Positions 59,004 to 64,000 of a DNA stretch of 64,000 nucleotides are shown here, piece by piece. The notes under the pieces are model-generated. The model had not been told where the DNA came from, made no database searches, and worked only from the letters and a program-made list of their open reading frames with translations. The position numbers were made by a program, and so were the translations under genes. Location: assembly GCA_964573775.1 (NCBI GenBank), contig CAZNKU010000003.1:22918-86917 (forward strand), in the 5' to 3' direction. Origin of the DNA: CAZNKU01 sp964573775 (GTDB taxonomy: Bacteria > Bacillota > Clostridia > Monoglobales > Firm-18). The stretch's first letter is position 1; the number at the start of each line of letters is the position of its first letter.

Positions 59004-59483
59004 TTGAAAAATATAGCTATTTATCCGGGTAGTTTTGACCCTTGCACAAACGGACATCTTGACATTATTGAAAGAAGTTCAAAAATTTTCGAAAAGGTTA
59101 TAGTTGCAGTACTGGTAAACAGCAGTAAAACTCCTACCTTTACTGTGGAAGAACGTATGGACCTTTTAAAGACCGCTACAAAACACATACCTAATGTTGA
59201 AGTTATGACCTTTAACGGCTTGCTTGCACAGTTTGCAGAGCAACAAAAGGCAAAGATTATTATAAAAGGTTTGCGTGCGGTTTCAGACTTTGAATACGAA
59301 TTTCAGATGTCTCTTACAAACAATAAACTAAACCCCAATGTGGAAACATTGTTTATGACCACCAAATCCGAAAATATGTACTTAAGCTCAAGTATTGTGC
59401 GTGAAGTTGCACGGTATGGAGGTTCAATCGAGGGTATGGTGCCGGATGTAATAATAGAAAAAATATACAAAAAATTTAAATAA
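59004..59483 (+). CDS. coaD: Phosphopantetheine adenylyltransferase
   Basis: 159 residues from the TTG at 59004, preceded by AAGGATG; this gives the normal N-terminus MKNIAIYPGSFDPCTNGHLD. The ATG at 58995 would add three residues. Nucleotidyl-transfer motifs: TNGHLD and SSSIVRE; KGLRAVSDFEYEFQM is typical. It makes dephospho-CoA in CoA synthesis. Confidence 0.95.
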   Translation: MKNIAIYPGSFDPCTNGHLDIIERSSKIFEKVIVAVLVNSSKTPTFTVEERMDLLKTATKHIPNVEVMTFNGLLAQFAEQQKAKIIIKGLRAVSDFEYEFQMSLTNNKLNPNVETLFMTTKSENMYLSSSIVREVARYGGSIEGMVPDVIIEKIYKKFK

Positions 59484-59496
59484 GGAGGGTATCAGC

Positions 59497-59988
59497 ATGG
59501 AAGGTATGGAAATGCTTGATCAGTTAGAAGATATTATAGAAAGTAGTAAAACAGTGCCGCTACTTGGCAAGGCACTTATAGACAAGGATGAACTTTTGGA
59601 CATCATTCAGGAGTTAAGACTTAAAATGCCGGACGACCTTAAACAGGCAAAATGGATTAAAGGCGAAAGACAGAGAATTCTTCTTGAAGCTCAAAAGGAA
59701 GCAACTACAATTATAAAATCTGCAGAAGATAAAATAATTTCTATGATTAACGAAAGTGAAATTACAAAGAAAGCTAACGAAGCTGCAGAAGAAATTGTAA
59801 AAAATGCGAATACACGCGCTAAAGAAATAAGAAATGCTACAAAGCAGTATATTGACGATGCTTTGCAGGATTCCGAAATGGTTTTGGAAAGAACACTAAG
59901 CACTCTTCGTGACAACAGACTTGCAATGCAGGAAGCAAGCCTTAAAAAGCAGGTAAAAATTGACGAATTTGTCGAAAACGAAGACTAA
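59497..59988 (+). CDS. Coiled-coil protein of unknown function (ATP synthase b-like)
   Basis: 163 residues, strongly helical and charged, with a long heptad-like region (about 55-150: AQKEATTIIKSAEDKIISMI, EEIVKNANTRAKEIRNATK). It has a short N-terminal domain (LDQLEDIIESSKTVPLLGKA) and no membrane segment. Similar proteins follow coaD in Clostridia; their function is unknown. AGGAGGGT precedes the ATG. Confidence 0.75.
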   Translation: MEGMEMLDQLEDIIESSKTVPLLGKALIDKDELLDIIQELRLKMPDDLKQAKWIKGERQRILLEAQKEATTIIKSAEDKIISMINESEITKKANEAAEEIVKNANTRAKEIRNATKQYIDDALQDSEMVLERTLSTLRDNRLAMQEASLKKQVKIDEFVENED

Positions 59989-60007
59989 TACAGGGGCATA
60001 ACATCCT

Positions 60008-60640
60008 ATGAGAATGCGAAAAAAGAAAAATGTACAACAACGCATTGAAAAATGCGATGGTTTTTATGTGCAAAATCCCACCGAATACAAAGGTAAGTGG
60101 AGTGAGCTTTTCGGCAACGAAAACCCCATACACATTGAAGTAGGTTGCGGCAAGGGTAACTTTATTTCCGGTATGGCAGAAGCACACCCCGACATTAACT
60201 ATATTGCGGTGGAAGTGTGTATTGATGTAATGGTTATTGCAGTTGAAAAAGCAAATGACAAAAATGTATCCAATGTAAAGTTTATAAATGCGGATGCAAG
60301 ACTTTTGTGTGACTGCTTTGCTGACGGAGAATGTGAAAGGGTTTACCTTAATTTCAGCGACCCATGGCCCAAAAGCGGACACTATAAAAGAAGACTTACA
60401 TACAAGGACTTTCTTTTGATATACCGCCGTATTTTAACAGATAACGGGGAAATTCACTTTAAAACAGATAATATGCACCTGTTTGAATTTTCCATCTGTT
60501 CATTTGCTCAGAATAATTTCAAGCTTAAAAATGTGTCATTAGATTTACACAACAGCAACTTTGAAGGAAATATTATGACCGAATACGAACAAAGGTTTTC
60601 AGAAATGGGACAGCCTATATACAGGCTTGAAGCATATTAA
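60008..60640 (+). CDS. trmB: tRNA (guanine46-N7)-methyltransferase
   Basis: 210 residues. SAM site IEVGCGKGNFISGMA, DPWPKSGHYKRRLT and the C-terminal EYEQRFSEMGQPIYRLEA are diagnostic. It methylates G46 of tRNA. The stop overlaps the convergent spoIIR gene by 4 bases, with no terminator between. Confidence 0.95.
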   Translation: MRMRKKKNVQQRIEKCDGFYVQNPTEYKGKWSELFGNENPIHIEVGCGKGNFISGMAEAHPDINYIAVEVCIDVMVIAVEKANDKNVSNVKFINADARLLCDCFADGECERVYLNFSDPWPKSGHYKRRLTYKDFLLIYRRILTDNGEIHFKTDNMHLFEFSICSFAQNNFKLKNVSLDLHNSNFEGNIMTEYEQRFSEMGQPIYRLEAY

Positions 60641-61266
60641 AAGGAAAACCACTCCACTATTTTGAATTTAAAATTTATTTTGCTTTTATTTGTAATCACA
60701 TCATATTGGTCATCGGAAAGAGTATTTTTAAGCTTTGTTTCACTTTCTTCAGGTAAAATACCATTTACGTTTTCACTGAAGCAAAGCTGTGGGTATAAAA
60801 CACACCACCAGTTTTTACCGTTGCCGTTTTCGATTACAATTTTCAAAGCATCGTAGTTTCCCTTAGGAAAGCGTACATTTCCATACTCTTTTGCAGGGAA
60901 GTCAAAATTACCTAAGCTTACGGTTACACCATATGTGTAGCCGTATTTTTTTATTATTCTTTCTGCCTCTTCCTCTATATTTTCAAGATTAAATGCTATA
61001 ATATTTTTTGTTTCTTCAACATTTTCGGCATTGTCAAGCATTGGCTTAAGATAGCCGGTTATTTCATCACGTACCTTTAATTTAAGACTTTGGTCTTCTG
61101 CCGAATCACTGTTTGCAACTATGTGAAGTCTTACAACACTATCCGAAATCCCATCCACCACATTGCGTGAATATACCTGCAACGAGCTTGTTACGCACAC
61201 CCCGATAACAAGTGACATTAAAAAAAGCTTTACTTTTCTTTCGGATAAAATTTTCTCAAAATTCAT
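60637..61266 (-). CDS. spoIIR: Stage II sporulation protein R
   Basis: 209 residues, one N-terminal membrane/signal segment (KLFLMSLVIGVCVTSSLQVY) and the family motifs RLHIVANSDSAEDQSLKLKV and WWCVLYPQLCF. SpoIIR is made in the forespore and triggers SpoIIGA to process pro-sigma-E in the mother cell. It is the clearest evidence in the window for an endospore former. It is convergent with trmB. Confidence 0.94.
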   Translation of the reverse strand: MNFEKILSERKVKLFLMSLVIGVCVTSSLQVYSRNVVDGISDSVVRLHIVANSDSAEDQSLKLKVRDEITGYLKPMLDNAENVEETKNIIAFNLENIEEEAERIIKKYGYTYGVTVSLGNFDFPAKEYGNVRFPKGNYDALKIVIENGNGKNWWCVLYPQLCFSENVNGILPEESETKLKNTLSDDQYDVITNKSKINFKFKIVEWFSF

Positions 61267-61340
61267 AGTAATTACCTCCGTGCTCTAATTGTTGACATTA
61301 AATACAAAATTAATTCATAAATAATAAAAGAGGTGATTTT

Positions 61341-61865
61341 ATGAATCTAAAAAAAATCAACATAGCGGGCACGATATTCACAATACTTTTAGGTACACTT
61401 TTGCATTTTACCTACGATCTTTCCGGGAATTCCGATTTTGTTGCAATATTCAGTGCAGTTAACGAAAGTATATGGGAGCATTTAAAGCTTATATTTTTTC
61501 CCATGGTAATATTTGCTGTTGCCGAATTTTTTATATACGGTAAAAATTACCCGGATTTTTGGGCGTGCAAGCTTGTATCAGTGATTACAGGTATGCTTTT
61601 TATTACAGTTGTTTACTGTACCTATGTGGGTGCTATCGGACAAAGCGGTGCAATATTTAACATTTCACTGTTTGTTGCAGGGGTAATTATTGCGTATATT
61701 ATAAATTATTATCTGCTGACAAAGGGATATTTAAGCTCTAAAACATTAAACAAGGCTGCTGTTTTGCTTATAATATTAATTATTGTTATGTTCTGGTTTT
61801 TTACATTTTATCCTCCTATTTTAAACATATTTAGAGATCCCGTTACAAATGGGTACGGAATTTAA
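61341..61865 (+). CDS. DUF6512-like membrane protein
   Basis: 174 residues, five or so membrane helices. The region LHFTYDLSGNSDFVAIFSAV followed by NESIWEHLKLIFFPM is a recognisable conserved signature of small clostridial membrane proteins. Function unknown. AGAGGTG lies upstream; it is divergent from spoIIR. Confidence 0.8.
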   Translation: MNLKKINIAGTIFTILLGTLLHFTYDLSGNSDFVAIFSAVNESIWEHLKLIFFPMVIFAVAEFFIYGKNYPDFWACKLVSVITGMLFITVVYCTYVGAIGQSGAIFNISLFVAGVIIAYIINYYLLTKGYLSSKTLNKAAVLLIILIIVMFWFFTFYPPILNIFRDPVTNGYGI

Positions 61866-61873
61866 TTTTTTTG

Positions 61874-61902
61874 TTGTTTTCTCTGCAAAGTTATGTTATA
61901 AT
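61874..61902 (+). promoter_or_regulatory. Promoter of the glycosyltransferase gene
   Basis: TTGTTT (61874-61879), 17-base spacer, TATAAT (61897-61902), about 32 bases before the ATG. Confidence 0.6.
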
Positions 61903-61934
61903 ATCTATACAACTAATTTGTAGAGGTTTGAAAT

Positions 61935-63041
61935 ATGAGTAAAAAAATTATGATTATAAGTTCCGAATTTACGGGACGAGGACACAAAAGCATTACAGAT
62001 GCTATTTGTGAACAGCTTAACAAAATTGATAATGTTGATGTTTTCGTTCTGGAAGGATTCAACATGATGGGTAAATTCGGTATGAAGCTCAGCAAATCAT
62101 ACGGTCCTCTTACACGCACATCTAAAAAAGCATGGGCCATAACATGGAGTTTTACCCAACACTCATTCAGTACAATAAACAATGCAATAAAGACTTTTGT
62201 CAAAAAAAAGTTTATGAACATTATTGACGAAGTACAGCCTGACGTAATAGTTTCCGTACACCCGATGTTTGTAGGCTGTATCATTGATATATTGGAAAAA
62301 AATAATGTAAAAATCCCTTTCATCAGTATGTATGCGGATCTTGTTTCAATTTCCAATTTGTGGACAGATCCACGTGCGGATTACAGTATATGCTACACTC
62401 AGGAGGCTATTGACTACTCACTGAAAATGGGCATACCTGAAGAAAAAATCAAAAAGTTTTCCTTCCCTGTACGTGAAAGATTCACTTATGGTAACCCTGT
62501 GGCAGGAAGTCAGATTTTTAAATCGTCAAAAATACCAACCTTCCTTATAATGAGTGGTGGAGAAGGTTCGGGTAATATGATTGAACTTTCAAGAATGCTG
62601 CTTAACAACTTTAACTGCCGTGTCAAGGTGCTTGCAGGCAGAAATGAAGCACTAAGAGAAAAGTTTGAAAAGCACGAAAAGGAAAAATACGGTGAAAGAC
62701 TGGATGTTTACGGCTTTATTGATGCAATTGAAGAATTAATGCTTTCCAGCGACCTTGCTTTTATGAGAGGAAGCCCAAATACAATACTTGAAGCCATAAA
62801 CTGCTGTTTGCCTGTTATTATTACAGATGCTCTGCCCGGTCAGGAAGCGGGAAATCCAAAATATTTTGAAGAAAATCTTTTAGGTTGTCAGGCTCGTAAA
62901 ATTGATGAAATAAAAGAAACTGTAAAAAATCTTTTGGAAAACGATGCAGAAAAGCTTATGGATATAAAAGAGCATCAGAAGAAGTTCCGTAATCTTGACG
63001 CTGCTAAAGAAATTGCAGAATTCATAGTATCACTTGCATAA
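61935..63041 (+). CDS. MGDG/UgtP-type glycosyltransferase
   Basis: 368 residues of the GT28 family. N-terminal MGDG-synthase domain (IMIISSEFTGRGHKSITDAI, VSVHPMFVG) and C-terminal donor domain (LIMSGGEGSGNMIE, AFMRGSPNTILEAINCCLPVIITDALPGQEAGN, split here as FMRGSPNTILEA and ITDALPGQEAGN). Members add glucose or galactose to diacylglycerol, making glycolipids for the membrane and lipoteichoic acid anchors. The HAD phosphatase follows after 16 bases. Confidence 0.9.
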   Translation: MSKKIMIISSEFTGRGHKSITDAICEQLNKIDNVDVFVLEGFNMMGKFGMKLSKSYGPLTRTSKKAWAITWSFTQHSFSTINNAIKTFVKKKFMNIIDEVQPDVIVSVHPMFVGCIIDILEKNNVKIPFISMYADLVSISNLWTDPRADYSICYTQEAIDYSLKMGIPEEKIKKFSFPVRERFTYGNPVAGSQIFKSSKIPTFLIMSGGEGSGNMIELSRMLLNNFNCRVKVLAGRNEALREKFEKHEKEKYGERLDVYGFIDAIEELMLSSDLAFMRGSPNTILEAINCCLPVIITDALPGQEAGNPKYFEENLLGCQARKIDEIKETVKNLLENDAEKLMDIKEHQKKFRNLDAAKEIAEFIVSLA

Positions 63042-63057
63042 TAAACAGGAGAAAAAA

Positions 63058-63702
63058 ATGAGGAAATACAAAAGTTTACTTTTTGATCTTGATGGAACAA
63101 TTACAGATTCCTCCGAAGGCATAATAAACTCTATTATTTATGCACTTGAAAAAATGGATGTAACCATTACAGATAAAGAAATTCTTAAAAAATTTGTAGG
63201 TCCTCCTCTTATGGATTCCTACAAAAAATATTTTGGCTTTACCCAAAAAGAAGCTGAACTTGGACTTAAACTTTTTCGTGAATATTTTTCCGAAAAGGGT
63301 ATATTTGAAAATCGACTTTTTGAGGGTATGGAACAGCTTTTGCATGCGCTTTACAAAAACGGTTATGAGCTTGTGCTTGCCACTTCAAAGCCCGATGTGT
63401 ATGCAAAACAGATTTTGGAATATTTTGATATAAAAAAATACTTTTCCTGCATATCTGCCTGCCCTATGGATGAGGCAAATACAACAAAGCTTGATGTTAT
63501 AAAGTCAGCACTTGAAATGACATCTGTTAAAAATAAAGAAGAAATTTTAATGATTGGCGATACATCATTTGACATCATAGGTGCAAAAATATGCGGCATA
63601 GACTCAATAGGTGTCCTTTACGGTACAGATACCGCCGAGGAGCTTAAAAATGCCACATATCTTGCAAAAGATATTGAAGAATTAAGAAAAATTTTACTTT
63701 AA
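63058..63702 (+). CDS. HAD-family hydrolase, phosphoglycolate phosphatase-like
   Basis: 214 residues from the ATG at 63058 (AGGAG upstream). HAD motif I FDLDGTITDS, motif II LATSKP, motif III Lys and motif IV MIGDTSFDIIGAKICG; the helical cap lies between residues 15 and 85. It resembles Gph/PpaX-type enzymes. Substrate unknown. It ends at a clear terminator. Confidence 0.9.
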   Translation: MRKYKSLLFDLDGTITDSSEGIINSIIYALEKMDVTITDKEILKKFVGPPLMDSYKKYFGFTQKEAELGLKLFREYFSEKGIFENRLFEGMEQLLHALYKNGYELVLATSKPDVYAKQILEYFDIKKYFSCISACPMDEANTTKLDVIKSALEMTSVKNKEEILMIGDTSFDIIGAKICGIDSIGVLYGTDTAEELKNATYLAKDIEELRKILL

Positions 63703-63709
63703 AAACATT

Positions 63710-63745
63710 AAAACCCATAAGTCATTAACCTTATGGGTTTTATTT
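63710..63745 (+). terminator. Terminator of the glycosyltransferase-HAD operon
   Basis: AAAACCCATAAG / CTTATGGGTTTT stem followed by TATTTG. Confidence 0.88.
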
Positions 63746-63758
63746 GTATATAAAAATA

Positions 63759-63787
63759 TTGCAATTCAAAAAATAATATGATACAAT
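63759..63787 (+). promoter_or_regulatory. Promoter of pseudoknot RNA copy C
   Basis: TTGCAA (63759-63764), 17-base spacer, TACAAT (63782-63787). Confidence 0.72.
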
Positions 63788-63791
63788 AAAT

Positions 63792-63960
63792 ATGCCAAAT
63801 AAATTCTGAATTAAATACGATGATCAGGTATGACTTTTTACTTTTTGGTAAAAATGCATGCTCAATTTTGACATACCTATTATCGTATATGTTAGAATTT
63901 GTTTGGCGACAAGGAGTCATGCATTTTTCGGTGTGTGGCTCTTGCAGTGAATATGTCAAG
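63792..63960 (+). ncRNA. Pseudoknot RNA family, copy C
   Basis: GCCAAATAAATTCTG (63794-63808) pairs with TAGAATTTGTTTGGC (63893-63907; two G-T pairs), ATACGAT (63815-63821) with ATCGTAT (63882-63888), and GGTATG (63827-63832) with CATACC (63872-63877). The loop has CTTTTTGGTAAAAATGCATG, and TGCATGCTC (63855-63863) pairs with GAGTCATGCA (63914-63923), one base bulged, as a pseudoknot. TTTTTCGGTG follows as in copy A. A clear terminator is not seen before the window edge, so the 3' end is uncertain. Confidence 0.7.
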
Positions 63961-64000
63961 TAAAAGTAGACAATAAAAAGTACGCATTATCCAAAGCCCT

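Overview
This is a contiguous stretch of a low-GC Firmicutes chromosome, most likely an anaerobic, endospore-forming gut-type Clostridia. The evidence is the AT-rich coding, AGGAGG-type ribosome binding sites, TTG/GTG starts, spoIIR, rubrerythrin, a ThiW/ThiM/ThiE/ThiD thiamin salvage operon under TPP riboswitches, a UgtP-like lipid glycosyltransferase, and a soluble Flx-Hdr electron-bifurcation cluster. The species cannot be named from the sequence alone. There are about 60 real protein genes, one tRNA (Trp) and no rRNA, CRISPR array or intact prophage.

Layout. 1-4.9 kb is rich in repeats: at least 13 short GTAG-footed palindromes (REP-like), an intact RAYT transposase gene with two of these palindromes inside its own reading frame, and a decayed second copy of the RAYT 5' end. 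Interleaved with them is a minus-strand set of peptide-maturation-type genes: a small KKYxKP peptide, a secreted protein, an ABC exporter, an S26 peptidase, a PqqD-like protein and an S41 protease, running back to argS. 10-18.6 kb holds LMW-PTP, an M14 peptidase, a PAP2 protein, and an operon of a CAT-like acyltransferase, an acyl-CoA synthetase, a MATE exporter and a B12/radical SAM protein.

19-30.2 kb is the metabolic centrepiece. A malate/lactate dehydrogenase-family enzyme carrying the malate-type Arg is followed by HdrB-HdrC-HdrA-FlxD-FlxC-FlxB-FlxA, a soluble two-subunit fumarate reductase and an AspT/SucE-type exporter. Read together, this is a plausible cytosolic reductive route to succinate linked to NADH and ferredoxin through flavin-based bifurcation, with product export. 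30.2-31.7 kb is a gene-free, repeat- and RNA-rich stretch. 31.7-37.7 kb is uvrB-uvrA-rRNA methyltransferase. 37.9-43.8 kb carries ZIP, rubrerythrin, sfsA, a pseudouridine synthase, uracil uptake and upp, and cysK. 43.8-48 kb is thiamin salvage. 48-53.7 kb carries thioredoxin with an FTR-like partner, tRNA-Trp with a duplicated 3' end, an exonuclease, folD, a YgiQ-type radical SAM protein and a PfoR-like permease. 54-64 kb has a large secreted CHAP/ricin/InlB-repeat protein, rpsF-ssb-rpsR, rsmD-coaD, trmB, spoIIR, a glycolipid synthase and a HAD phosphatase.

The most unusual signal is a three-copy intergenic RNA family (about 31.33, 53.88 and 63.79 kb). Each copy has its own 17-bp-spacer promoter, a long stem whose two arms differ completely between copies but stay complementary, a conserved A-rich loop, and a pseudoknot that covaries; two of the three end in a clear intrinsic terminator. 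I do not recognise it as a known class.
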